Assembly (NCBI GenBank): GCA_947500385.1
Contig: CANMSA010000017.1
Span: 62,001 to 126,000, forward strand
Reading direction: 5' to 3'
Source of the DNA: an uncultured Flavobacteriaceae bacterium
Lineage (GTDB): Bacteria; Bacteroidota; Bacteroidia; Flavobacteriales; Flavobacteriaceae
Length of the DNA: 64,000 nucleotides
Shown: piece after piece, positions 30,701 through 36,338 of the stretch
Numbering within the stretch: the first letter of the stretch is position 1
Layout: each line of letters starts with the position of its first letter
Position numbers and translations under genes: made by a program
Notes under the pieces: generated by a model
Database searches by the model: none
What the model saw: the letters and a program-made list of their open reading frames with translations, nothing else
What the model was told of the DNA's origin: nothing

Positions 30701-31243
30701 ACACTCAGCATAGCTTCGGTCAGTACAGGCTGTGTGGTTATCTATGACTTTGTGATAGAAAGCTTTGAACCGCTTGAGTTGACCCTTGAAAACAATAATC
30801 TCAATGAGATTACAGCCTTGGTCACTGGTGGATTGCCGCCCTATACCTATTATTTTGAAGGTATACCTTCGGCTTCTTCCTCTTACTACATCTATCGTGA
30901 TGGTCTGTATACCGTACGCGTTGTCGATAGTAATGGTTGTGAAGCCTCGGCTCAAATTGAAATGGAATTCATCGATATTGAAATCCCGGAGTTCTTTACG
31001 CCGGATGGTGACGGCCTCAATGATTTTTGGACGCCCGTAAACATAGAGCAATACCCTGATATTGTTATAAAAATCTATGATCGATACGGCAGGGTAGTGG
31101 AAGAACTCACGGCCAATGTTCAGGGATGGGACGGCTTGTATAATACCAAACCGTTGCCAACAGGCGATTATTGGTACGTGGTTCAGCTAAACATTGAAGG
31201 CAATAATCGGGAGTATGTCGGACACTTCACGCTGTTTAGATAA
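18761..31243 (+). CDS. giant SprB-like surface protein with type IX secretion (type B) C-terminus
   Basis: 4160 residues with a Sec signal (MKTYCKCLLFVFFTLTAYTFYGQ). Most of the protein is a chain of roughly forty Ig-like, SprB-type repeats of about 80-100 residues. They recur with the pattern C..(G/N)DG.I.. GG..PY.Y ... L..G.Y.V.V.D.NGC. An insert at about 1250-1450 (LLSETFGSG to IAVDDIQAT) looks like a jelly-roll module. The last 85 residues (FFTPDGDGLNDFW; IYDRYGRVV; LPTGDYWYVVQL; HFTLFR) form the gliding-motility-type C-terminal domain used as a type B sorting signal. Relatives are cell-surface adhesins, and SprB itself works in gliding. The ATG at 18761 is chosen over a TTG at 18722 because the signal peptide starts there. 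No partner gene (SprF-like) is adjacent. Confidence 0.93.
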   Translation: MKTYCKCLLFVFFTLTAYTFYGQNPIIDLVNTPNNDVDGEVTLCANDGSNLPKIFLCGENDVAPLTVNYPGAVGIDWQQLDEGSCTNFGDNCSNKSQTCQYTTITSGNSFSVGDAGKYRLVVDEGNGVSTIHYFHVFQNNLEVEYLKADIGCEPTGNITITNLGNTYGFQLVNADTDQILIPFSAGNGPAFTITANGNYRVEVTQLNPLTGNPIANGCIFSTPDVAIGTSNFQVQGSATEADCAGVGTVTADLSGGSPSYTYELRLNDGLDGGRGTLIDVVTNVAPNSYTFTGVGQGEYVVVGINSDGCEQSDLATVVSGSDSTLSFESRVSQHITCKEGNILVDPSGGKPPYRYAIWQNIDESNNVVTSYNSPSEIPSSEFQTREIFDILTPGNYTFVVIDRLGCFTTSNSVDIEFVPPAEFADATIIDQICFGDPTGSIRMNLIDDGGYQLTYYLFNGTIPQQNVFDGNFDLANAIDFNSSGYFPGLIAGDYTMIINMRKGSASCDYPYYHTINGPPSALAGEAILIQPFSCSQTGTIRANNYGGGIAPYEFSLDGANWQADDMFIGLQPGPYTIFVRDDSGCVIETNPVEILPVDEPDDLEFATTQITCADPTSDLTVTAIGGTAPFTVQIISPSTQAPTSLTNNVAVFENLAPNTYILEVIDVNDCSYTESYTILPITPIGVVGNLNNNVSCDGANDGALTYTVAGFDTTFSYVVVNGSGTTIDSGTGVNTTTIALNNLTGEDYTIIVTDDVTTCEATANVLIGAPATPLSATIVVTDLGCTATGTNPGSVTINATGGWGNYSFELTDPLGTTQGPQAVNIFSGLTDTSGTYTVTITDGGGCETTDTFSLTPIDLPVLELVPNNPCYDDITGLTLTANVTSGGDGDFRYRLNGGGYTTNNVFNGLAPGTYTVDVIDGRNCTATQTITVDPQMSVSATTRPIAACETSTDVVITASGGDGNFVYAVVTSGTTPAAGDFGVSSTIAINMAGNYDVYVRDNGGNVEYCEATDVVTITQNPTLQMNVTIDPQVIPCAGTNNGSISIAPTGGAAPYLFSIDGGTTFGTQSTFVNLASGDYAIVVLDNNGCEVSEIHNIPETFTLSASAAVTQSPTCNPALGTEVRILNAQGGTQAYEYSFDGGNTYGASNSAFLQPGTHLLFLRDANGCTFEMSVTIDPIPDNPTFIHDVTYDCTGQGTVTVTPSSTDFDYTYTLDGTLNTPSDSNIFTGVAPGFHTVTVDYLPSTPLAPSVLLSETFGSGANTAISEVDPVYCYEPQNGTDNGCPHASAINRINDGEYSVTQSIVSPFGTWIDPNDHTGDTNGRYLAMNVGDVAGTLGIIYAKRNITVVANRDIDISLWAINLLRQGTSGADPNVLIELVDGLGNSIASTTTGNIPKSTGPDDWRNYSVTLNPGANTTLDIVIRTNSIVIGGNDIAVDDIQATQAAEDCPQQEVFQVFVEDGRALTATVTAQINPLCVGDTNGAITFEVENFDVTGFIYSTDGGTTFSAPQTTSPVTINNLAAGTYDIVIQDASNAACSTSLTVTLTDPAPLVTTATLTQQMSCTNMTAIITAAATGGTPGYEYQLENAAAVVITPFQTSTTFAVNAAGDYVIRARDANGCEDLTDTPITINEPETVVFSTTPSNCYSGNNDATIQVDVTAGNGNYQFQIDNGPWITPNPATVTTYTFGSLPSGSYTINVKDGFGCIGTAEIVTIDPVLSALVDVTEISACVDGAITVTASGGDGNYVYAYVPTGNSPAGTFGASNTFAVSAANSGTYDVYVRDNAGNTPYCQYLQTVTLDPPIALSFTATPEDPQCNGENGQITVVVTTGELPYDMEVRDLNNGGVVVATYNDQLQATRTFYNLAPGNYEVVVTDGDGCALNQAPIAINDPDPLTADINPILPAACDDPNALNYGFEFINYPTTLNGTLQFSNDGGLSWSTNDTFMGHISGSSVFPSIRTVDALGNTLCRLDFPRYIIPYPLDELNITVLPQIANCVELLVSVQGSEGIPPYEYTYTDNPANFDPLTATWDGPFVATVVHQYTGLIPGRTYVFYVRDSAGCIRQSSVNVNDLVANPFDITGTFEPSCFGANDGSIDFTIVNNSGTTYPQMHWEFYDLNTGLIVQQSPGNVPWTGTLLFNNLPPSEYYVVVTGVDATNTDQCVTGSENQLIIEQQAITADLSGEDMTCSTPGYIFIENISGGGGSYTFNVTGPAGFTAITGTTANPIEIAANSPSGTYTVQVVDQYDCDFTDTVGLVLPANPTIDNVAIDNCADPSTVTITASGPSANFVYSLDGGVTYVDNGGIFTNVAAGPYTIFVRDGNGCTATENITVHPILQGRAELTKLLDCTVSPDAEITIEALQGSGDYDITINDGTVDVVPRTAMATNPYVFATPNDGTYTVTLWDNDTDPNCFRELVVEVPVLVEPAFTPDPVDVTCFGGNDGAIIVNELDLGIGPISYVLTPAVDPYNVATGRFENLPQGTYSITATAANSCSNTINNIVVGQPAQIMVQDPVVVPFACSAGNTPTNATIIVDATTITGGSGTYLVYEFINDGTAAVVQRGTLTTYVETDLAGGNYTINVYDDNGCLGTTTATIEPYDQLIDATINVTPVSCVPGNDGGLAVTVNSTLGNTALFEYSLDNGATYQPSNVFSNLTAGNYLVTVRHTDTQCIITANATIEEPNTFEIEVDVQQDVVCFGTDTGEVTLQFTDATYGGSFSYTVFDMNGTPADDTDDISVATGSESVNTTTAVITLGAGSYRVVAIQDAAPQCTQETVFSVGTPSAAITGLARETDITCNPGNDGIIEIYDVEGGWGGYSYYVGTIPPVDASSFVATPRFENLVAGTYEAWVIDNRGCQQLIQDNIVLEDTTPITATLQVNSENCTGTDGELEVINIVGGQGSNYTLQLIKDGTDFGAPQTTTLFSGLGAGSYEVRITDQWDCTVTIGPEVFYEPMVATYDIVQTIDCDADGEITVTVTGGSGNFEYRLLLPGGTTQTNTTGVFTGLNHAGNAPADYVFTIIDLDTDPQCSTPVTVTLDKPTPVTLLTTDGTDLSCPGADDGTITINLEPTTDGVNDNPIYIFTIENTTVGSAPVTQDNPLFSSLAPGVYDITVTSGRGCEATDQVEILSPVPLDAAITDVVPFSCDMDNAIQMAQIEVTITTGTGTPDYYYSVNNSPFLPTNGEVFVHTVTTDGAYDIVVRDANGCLFALPTQNIDPLPQIVLSIAEGTTDCTLGQEITITSTGHATNPSVDLSFEVLETGTVQNNTTTGIETFYVLDSGQYTIQVTDNTTGCYEFINYTVPTRPDWDVAITASTPVLCFGDANSTLEVTFTGYSGVYDYEVFNEDGTAAVARVNGETIHPLTIVNMPAGNYFVRVWPTEYPYCEDKETLVETIVSPDAELLPVTNSELQAGCTNDLGEISVVPEGGYAPYDIVLTHSGGQQYTATDVFSEVFIGLPSGSYTIMVTDAEGCVWNGAETVDPTPPISASATGTAPICFTDPDGTIEVTATGGSGSYNYFINYYDPTGSTIEFTPEVPQRANEFNNLGEGYYSITVVDNLGCTDTTNIVHLDGPDQLIAEIALVTPMTCVDPAVVTVTATGGTAPYEYFNTTTSAWEPFNQLSGAGQHSINVATSGTYYAQIRDANGCEAITQVPVVVPMVPPVQLRIDYASESVTCADDMTASIYASAIGGIGQYTYELVLGGAVVATQTQPDAVFENIAPGAYTVRVTSEGGCPPDELPVSIANPAPLIFTYDVQDVSCTDEEDGAITLMLAGGGGGYQFAISPNLNQFFDEDLDQGLPAGQYRFEDLTPGTYTLIAQDLNGCFFVEELTIANPTPIAISLDNVVPEACVGDANGFATISISGGTPPYRTAFNSNEAADFTDLGDNITFNGLPQGTYFVFVRDANDCEMNSIVEVEGGVNLNATVIPIYKCTANVPTNYLEIVFEDPTVLGDVMYALDLADPNDTSGMRLDANFTNLTPGPHTLSIASVSTGCVVIYDFVIESFEPLELTLENNNLNEITALVTGGLPPYTYYFEGIPSASSSYYIYRDGLYTVRVVDSNGCEASAQIEMEFIDIEIPEFFTPDGDGLNDFWTPVNIEQYPDIVIKIYDRYGRVVEELTANVQGWDGLYNTKPLPTGDYWYVVQLNIEGNNREYVGHFTLFR

Positions 31244-31750
31244 ATGATCAGTAACATAGGGAGATTTAAGCCAAGGGGATTCGAGTGAATGCAATACCAT
31301 TGTATAATTTGAAATCTATTGAATAGTAATATGAGATTCATAAATTGAAAAAGAGGATAGGGTATTTTTCTGAAATTATAGGATTTCAAAGGTCCATTTG
31401 TGTAAGTAATGCTTTAATTATTTAATAATCAACGGCTTGAAATTTCCGGGAAGTCTTGTTGTTCTTGGCAGCCTTGGTTGGACCCGAATCCATAGACTTT
31501 GAGTTATGAGCCTTAAAACGACTTCATTCCATTGAATAATGAATAAATGGCAGAAAGATTATCATTCCCATTTGTACAAAACACTTTTATTTAGACTAAT
31601 TTGATTCTTAGAAGCTGTTTCATTAATTTTATCCACTAAAGAATAACATTGTTGGAGTCAATTTGATACGAAAATTGCAAAACGGTGTACAGCTTTAAAT
31701 TAGCAAGGTAAAATATTGTAAAAGAGTGTGTTATGACTTTGTTTTTAAGT
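31244..31750. other. intergenic right end of island 1
   Basis: About 500 AT-rich bases after the giant gene. I see no gene and no clear terminator; only the subterminal repeat at 31677 and the att copy at 31751 stand out. Confidence 0.5.
31677..31691 (+). repeat. island 1 subterminal repeat, right copy
   Basis: GCAAAACGGTGTACA differs by one base from 11451-11465 and lies 60 bases before att repeat 2. It is not found near the island 2 recombinase, so it appears specific to island 1. Confidence 0.55.
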
Positions 31751-31770
31751 CTGCCACCCCGACGAACCGC
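31751..31770 (+). repeat. att repeat 2 (junction of islands 1 and 2)
   Basis: Identical to 11333-11352 over 20 bases, covering the last 12 bases of tRNA-Pro and 8 beyond. The rest of the tRNA is absent. An imperfect hairpin, ACCGCCTATC with GATAGCGGT, overlaps and follows it. Confidence 0.85.
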
Positions 31771-31864
31771 CTATCAGACGATAGCGGTCAATAGCTAACT
31801 TTATGATTATCAAAGATTTAATTTTTTTTGATATCATTTAGTTAGCTTTTTTTATGGGAAAAAA

Positions 31865-31882
31865 GTGACCTATTCGGTTACC
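31865..31882 (+). repeat. island 2 subterminal repeat, left copy
   Basis: GTGACCTATTCGGTTACC matches 17 of 18 bases of 42923-42940. It is itself an imperfect inverted repeat (GTGACC-N5-GGTTAC). A further half-copy, AAGTGACCT at 31965-31973, lies close to the recombinase start. Arm-type binding is inferred. Confidence 0.58.
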
Positions 31883-31986
31883 TCTTAGGCACCCCATTTA
31901 TTCGTATCTTTATTAGTGAGAGCAGGGCTTTCAACGTGATTTGACTTTCGTTACAAGGAAAAAAAAGTGACCTAAACGAAAGAAAA

Positions 31987-33219
31987 ATGAAGACTTCAAA
32001 AACATTTAAATTGCTTTTTTGGCAGGTAATGACCAAGAAAAAAGGAACCGACGCCCCGATTTATGCTAGGGTGACGGTGAACGGCAAAAGGGCCGAAATA
32101 AGCCTAGATCAGTGGTTTCCCGTGGCTTTCTGGGATGCGAAAATGAGCCGCGCCGCTGGGCGCAGCATCGAGGCACGAGAACTCAACTATCATTTGGACA
32201 AAGTACAAATCGCCATTGCTGACGTACACGAAACATTGTTAAAAGAAGGACGGTTTGTAACGGCACAAGCCGTGAAGGCCCGTTATCTAGGGACTGACAA
32301 CCACAATGCTACTTTAGGGGACATCATCCTGTACCATAATGACCAAATGAAAGGGGTACTTGAATACGGTACGCTTAAGAATTATGGCACCACCAAGAAG
32401 TATTTGACGGCCTTTCTAAACAAAAAACACAAGACCCTTGATATTTATTTACGGCAATTGAATTACCGCTTTGTGGTAGATTTTGAGCAGTTCCTACGGC
32501 GACCGGAGAACCATTTAAGCAGGCTCCCCTTGACCAACAATGGCATCATGAAACACCTGGAACGGTTGAACAAACTCATGAACTTGGCCGTAAAATTGGA
32601 ATGGTTGGAGAAGAACCCCTTTGCCAATTACCAATTGAAGTTTAAAAAGTTCGACCGCCCTTTTTTGACCCTTGCGGAGCTGCACACCTTTGAAACGATT
32701 TCCTTGGAAAGGTTGACGCACCAAAAGGCCCGGGACCTCTTTGTTTTTGCTTGCTATACCGGCCTCTCTTATATTGATGTAAAGAATTTGACCAAAGAAA
32801 ACCTAGTTTTTGGGATGGATGGGAAAAGGTGGTTGTCGCTATACCGCGAAAAAAGCGATCAGCCGGTGAAATTACCTTTGTTAAGCAAAGCAGCTGCTAT
32901 TTTGGAGAAGTATTCTCCCGACCAAATGAGTAGGCGGTTATTGCCCATGTACTCCAATCAAAAGATCAATACATATCTAAAAGAGTTAGCCGTACTATGT
33001 GAGATAGACAAACATTTGAACTATCATGTGGCCCGGCATACCTTCGCGACAACGGTCACTTTGTCGAACGTGGTGCCTATTGAAACCGTTTCAAAGCTAT
33101 TGGGCCATAGTAAGCTATCGACTACCCAAATTTACGCGCGGGTATTGGAGGATAAACTTAGTACTGATATGGCCGACTTAGAGGGTAAACTCAAAGGCCT
33201 TGAAAGAAATGTATCCTAA
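31987..33219 (+). CDS. tyrosine recombinase (IntDOT-like island integrase 2)
   Basis: 410 residues, same architecture as the recombinase at 11560 and clearly related (KHLERLNKLMNLAVKLEWLEKNPF; HVARHTFATTVTLSNVVPIETVSKLLGH). The catalytic His-x-x-Arg, the second His and the Tyr (TQIYARV) are present; the Arg I position reads CYTGLSYID, with Ser. The ATG at 31987 gives MKTSKTFKLLFWQV. Its place beside att repeat 2 argues that it integrates island 2 into tRNA-Pro. It lacks the extra helix-like insertion and motifs expected of an integron integrase, so it should not be called IntI, although it lies upstream of the cassette array in the same direction. Confidence 0.92.
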   Translation: MKTSKTFKLLFWQVMTKKKGTDAPIYARVTVNGKRAEISLDQWFPVAFWDAKMSRAAGRSIEARELNYHLDKVQIAIADVHETLLKEGRFVTAQAVKARYLGTDNHNATLGDIILYHNDQMKGVLEYGTLKNYGTTKKYLTAFLNKKHKTLDIYLRQLNYRFVVDFEQFLRRPENHLSRLPLTNNGIMKHLERLNKLMNLAVKLEWLEKNPFANYQLKFKKFDRPFLTLAELHTFETISLERLTHQKARDLFVFACYTGLSYIDVKNLTKENLVFGMDGKRWLSLYREKSDQPVKLPLLSKAAAILEKYSPDQMSRRLLPMYSNQKINTYLKELAVLCEIDKHLNYHVARHTFATTVTLSNVVPIETVSKLLGHSKLSTTQIYARVLEDKLSTDMADLEGKLKGLERNVS

Positions 33220-33562
33220 TCCGGAATTATTTGAAGAATCTGCAAAAATGACTCAAAATGAGTGTTAAATCGTTCTCCAGCTAAACCTTAAAGTATAGGT
33301 GCTTCCTAAATTCTGAATTGACAGTCAAATCACAAAGAACCGTTGTGGCCTCTTAGGGTATAGCAGTTTTTTTAGTAAGCTGTGATAGTTCTTCTTATAA
33401 AAATATTTACAGATTACACTACGGATACCCATAAGAAACCATTTTAACTTTTTCTGTATCTTGTGGTGCCTTTATTTCTTTCCTTATTAGATTGACCTTT
33501 TATTTACGTTAAACGACACCTGTGGTATATAAGGTGGATATAGTTAATAGCTATATCTCATT
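33220..33562. other. spacer between recombinase and first cassette, possible attI-like region
   Basis: 343 AT-rich bases without a gene. The last part, before the first cassette boundary, contains TATAGTTAATAGCTATATC (33538-33556), an imperfect dyad. If the cassettes are inserted by recombination, the primary site would lie here; that is inference. The stretch may also carry the promoter for the array. Confidence 0.35.
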
Positions 33563-33572
33563 GTTGTATGCA
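33563..33572 (+). repeat. left boundary box of cassette 1
   Basis: GTTGTATGCA is the exact reverse complement of TGCATACAAC at 34142-34151, at the other end of the same cassette. After one mismatched position (A33573 against C34141) complementarity continues for TTT/AAA. Confidence 0.7.
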
Positions 33573-33578
33573 ATTTGA

Positions 33579-34160
33579 ATGACTAACGAAATATACTATA
33601 CCGCTTTAGAAATTTATGATTCCGAAACAGGAGATGAATTCAGTTGGGGGAAATATATAGAATGGTCAAAACTGACTCATCTGACCGAATTAGTCTCCCT
33701 TGATGGTATGCTTAATGGACTTGCGTTTAAACCTGATTTTGACTCAAAAGACGATTGGAATTATATCGTAACTGATGAAAACATAGCAACCGTATTTTTC
33801 AATTCCAGAGAATATGTTTTAAGCAAAGTAAAGGATTTAGACCACTTTAATTTTTTAGCAGTAATCAAAGAACCGAACGAACAAAAAGCGGAATTAGAAA
33901 CTGAATTTGAATTTATCGGATACGACCTAATTGAAAAAGATGGAGACATTAGTGCTTTAACTAATTGTGGCGGATTTGACGAAACATTTGCACCAACTGA
34001 CTTAAATGAATTCGGTCTGATTTCTGATTACGAGAAAGTAAAAAAAATTCAAACGGAATTGCAGATTAACAATCCTGCTGAACATCACGCTGATTGTTAT
34101 TTATATGAAGTTTGGAGACATAAAAATATTGGAAGAAAAACTGCATACAACAAAACCTAA
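33579..34160 (+). CDS. cassette 1: hypothetical soluble protein
   Basis: 193 residues, acidic, no signal peptide or membrane segment (MTNEIYYTALEIYDSETGDEF). No family is recognised with certainty. GYDLIEKDGDISALTNCGGF near residue 123 is a distinctive segment. The ATG at 33579 lies only 15 bases after the cassette boundary. The final codons (TAYNKT, stop) are encoded by the R''-like box at 34142-34151, so the natural stop is within the recombination-site-like element, as often happens in integron cassettes. Function unknown. Confidence 0.75.
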   Translation: MTNEIYYTALEIYDSETGDEFSWGKYIEWSKLTHLTELVSLDGMLNGLAFKPDFDSKDDWNYIVTDENIATVFFNSREYVLSKVKDLDHFNFLAVIKEPNEQKAELETEFEFIGYDLIEKDGDISALTNCGGFDETFAPTDLNEFGLISDYEKVKKIQTELQINNPAEHHADCYLYEVWRHKNIGRKTAYNKT

Positions 34161-34336
34161 ACGTAATGCGGACTTTAGGGCTGAATCGAGAGGTCTGTGT
34201 ATATTTATGAAGTCGCTAAATCTTTAGGATTTAGCTTTGGACAAAAAAAGAAAAAGCAAAACCAAAAGCTTTAGCTTCGTGCGCAGACGGAAACCAAAAG
34301 TTTCCTTGCTTCCGCACTACGCTTAGCCGAACCGTT
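34142..34336 (+). repeat. attC-like site 1
   Basis: From TGCATACAAC (34142-34151) to CCGTT (34332-34336). Left arm CCTAAACGTAATGCGGA and right arm TCCGCACTACGCTTAGC pair at 14 of 17 positions. Inside are hairpin GCTAAATC/GATTTAGC (34214 on), the A-rich segment AAAAAAAGAAAAAGCAAAA, and hairpin GGAAAC-CAAAA-GTTTCC (34290 on). It ends TTAGCCGAACCGTT. Confidence 0.72.
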
Positions 34337-34355
34337 GCCAGTAATTTTAGACACA

Positions 34356-35099
34356 TTGAAAAAAATAATTATTGTTACTATTATTTTCTCATTTCTGTGT
34401 TGCTCAAGTCATGAAGAAGTTCCCAAAGAACTGAGTTACTCTTTTGAGTACTTAAATGAAGTTTGGGATCCTGAAGACATAGAATTCTTTAAAAACATAA
34501 AAGAGAATGATACAACACCAAATGATTTGCATTTTGGAATAGGACTACATTTGAGAAACAACTTATTGCGGCACCATGCCAAATCGGATTCCATAGTGGC
34601 ATATTTCAATTCGTTGGGAATAACCCACTATGATTATATGTCTGGTTTAATATTATATTCCTACCATCAATATCTGAACGGCGAAAAAGTCTATATCCAA
34701 GACAGAGTGAATGAAATTATAGAAAGTGAAAAGCCATATAAAGAATGTATGAAAAAACAGATAATAATAGGCTTAGAAAAATATAATAGGTTTAAAATAA
34801 ATGATACGATTAATGTCAAAATGCCTGTTAGCGAATATAATAGCGTTGTGGATTTTTCTTGTCCGAATTTGGACTGGGACTTTAACCAATCGAAGGACTT
34901 ATCAATTGACGGAATAATTACAGAGAAATATTTTAAAGTCGATTCAACAGAGCCAGTAATAAAGGTCAAAGTTTTGGACAAGAACCACCCACTGACTGAA
35001 ATAATGATGGAGGAGGTAGACGTAGGAGACGAATTTGAGGTATGGCTACAAGAAACGGCTTGGAAAATAAAAACTACTGGCAACAATGGCTATAATTAA
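34356..35099 (+). CDS. cassette 2: lipoprotein of unknown function
   Basis: 247 residues if begun at the TTG at 34356, giving MKKIIIVTIIFSFLCCSSHEE, a lipoprotein signal with lipobox FLCC or LCCS. A TTG at 34335, inside the cassette boundary box, would add seven residues; no ATG is available. The mature part is charged and mostly helical (LSYSFEYLNEVWDPEDIEFF; RNNLLRHHAKSDSIVAYFNS) and ends in a beta-rich segment. No family recognised. The last codons (TTGNNGYN) are again encoded by the R''-like box of the following site. Confidence 0.7.
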   Translation: MKKIIIVTIIFSFLCCSSHEEVPKELSYSFEYLNEVWDPEDIEFFKNIKENDTTPNDLHFGIGLHLRNNLLRHHAKSDSIVAYFNSLGITHYDYMSGLILYSYHQYLNGEKVYIQDRVNEIIESEKPYKECMKKQIIIGLEKYNRFKINDTINVKMPVSEYNSVVDFSCPNLDWDFNQSKDLSIDGIITEKYFKVDSTEPVIKVKVLDKNHPLTEIMMEEVDVGDEFEVWLQETAWKIKTTGNNGYN

Positions 35100-35273
35100 T
35101 ACGGTTTTAAGGGCTTAACGCCAAGTTTAGACATATTTATGAAGTCCGCCAAATCTTTTGGATTTGGCAATTAAAAAAATAAAAATAATTACAATGCAAA
35201 AAAGCGATGGCTAGCGGACCCGACGGAAACGAAAAGTTTCCTTGCCTGCCCTACTTGCTATAGCCGAACCGTA
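35075..35273 (+). repeat. attC-like site 2
   Basis: From TACTGGCAAC (35075-35084) to the GTAAGCA box at 35271. Arms GGCTATA and TATAGCC close the stem. Inner hairpins are CGCCAAATC/GATTTGGC (35147-35168) and GGAAAC-GAAAA-GTTTCC (35225-35241). It ends ATAGCCGAACC, then GTAAGCA instead of GTT, as if three bases (GTT) were lost at this junction. Confidence 0.7.
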
Positions 35274-35291
35274 AGCAATTAAAATAAACAT

Positions 35292-36038
35292 ATGAACAGA
35301 ATTTTTCTCCTAATAGTATTATTTACATCTAGCCTTTCGTTTGGACAGGTAGAGAAGAAATTATTTGTTTACGGTGGACAAGTAAACAAGGAATTCATAA
35401 AATATACCGCAGAATTAACAGGTAAAGAAAACCCAAAAATATGTTTTATACCTACCGCTACTGCTGACAACCAATACTACATTAATTATTGGTATGAACT
35501 CTGTTCAGGTTTAACCTTAACACCAAAGGTTATGGAAGTTTGGATTAATTCAACTTCACAAAAAGAATCATTTGAAGAAATATTGTTGAGCATGGACGCC
35601 ATAATTGTAGGTGGTGGCAACACTTTAAATATGTTGGCTATATGGAAAGCCCAGGAGATTGATTTAGCACTAAAAAAAGCATATGAGAAGGGAATAATAA
35701 TCGCGGGTGGAAGTGCAGGGTCTTTATGCTGGTTTAATGCTGGAACAACGGACTCTAGACCTAAAGAGTTAACAATTGTGAAAGGGCTTGGATTTTTGGA
35801 TTTCAGCCATTGTCCGCACTATCATTCTGAAGAAACCAGAAAACCTCTTTACCATAAAAACATACTGGAAAAAAAACTGTCTGATGGATATGCTTGTGAT
35901 GATAAATCAGGCATTCTATTTATCAACGGAAAAGTTAGCAAAAGCCTCTCAACAGATTCCGAGTCTTTTTCCTATTATGTTTATGAAAAAGATGGAAAAA
36001 TAATTGAGGAAAAACTAACGGCTGAAATCATAAAATAA
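35292..36038 (+). CDS. cassette 3: exported peptidase S51 (dipeptidase E/cyanophycinase-like)
   Basis: 248 residues with a Sec signal (MNRIFLLIVLFTSSLSFGQ). The S51 fold is shown by IIVGGGNTLNML and the nucleophile elbow IIAGGSAGSLCWF, with the catalytic Ser in GGSAGS, followed by a His-rich strand (LDFSHCPHYHSEETR). S51 enzymes cut Asp-X dipeptides or cyanophycin-like bonds; most PepE proteins are cytosolic, so the signal peptide is unusual. The ATG at 35292 follows the cassette boundary by 20 bases, and the stop lies just before the next R''-like box at 36040. Substrate not predictable. Confidence 0.85.
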   Translation: MNRIFLLIVLFTSSLSFGQVEKKLFVYGGQVNKEFIKYTAELTGKENPKICFIPTATADNQYYINYWYELCSGLTLTPKVMEVWINSTSQKESFEEILLSMDAIIVGGGNTLNMLAIWKAQEIDLALKKAYEKGIIIAGGSAGSLCWFNAGTTDSRPKELTIVKGLGFLDFSHCPHYHSEETRKPLYHKNILEKKLSDGYACDDKSGILFINGKVSKSLSTDSESFSYYVYEKDGKIIEEKLTAEIIK

Positions 36039-36039
36039 C

Positions 36040-36233
36040 TGCTTACAACAAAACCTATAAGCAATATGGGCTTGGCTGCTTAAGTTATAAACCCGGAATA
36101 TCAACAAACACCGCCAAATCTTTTGGATTTGGCATTAAATAAAAAAAGAAAAAGCAAAACAAAAAGGCTTGGCTTATTGCGTGGCGGAAAGCAAACGCCA
36201 GTTTGCTCCCGTACTGTTCATAGCCGAACCGTT
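36040..36233 (+). repeat. attC-like site 3
   Basis: From TGCTTACAAC (36040-36049) to CCGTT (36229-36233). Left arm CCTATAAGCAATATGGG pairs imperfectly with CCCGTACTGTTCATAGC. Inner hairpins are CGCCAAATC/GATTTGGC (36112-36133) and GCAAAC-GCCA-GTTTGC (36191-36206), with the A-rich segment between. It ends ATAGCCGAACCGTT. Confidence 0.72.
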
Positions 36234-36338
36234 ATGTGTGATGAAACAACCAAAAACACCGAAAATATAAATAATGAAAAGCTTTCCATTTTATAAACAC
36301 CTAGACTCGATGGAATGTCTGGCATAAAAAACTAATTA

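Larger units (their letters stand above)
11331..31770. mobile_element. integrative island 1 in tRNA-Pro
   Basis: Bounded by a 20-base direct repeat (11333-11352 and 31751-31770) that covers the 3' end of tRNA-Pro. A tyrosine recombinase lies 0.2 kb inside the left end, and a 15-base repeat specific to this island lies near both ends (11451 and 31677). Cargo is an XRE regulator, a small unknown protein, a MutS-like ATPase, two small exported proteins, a subtilase and a giant T9SS surface protein. No conjugation or relaxase gene is seen. The att repeats and recombinase are direct observations; past mobility is inferred. Confidence 0.75.

Noticed and set aside
31987-33219. Calling the recombinase next to the cassette array an integron integrase
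   Set aside because: Its motifs and length match the island integrase at 11560 and IntDOT-type enzymes; no integron-specific insertion is seen.
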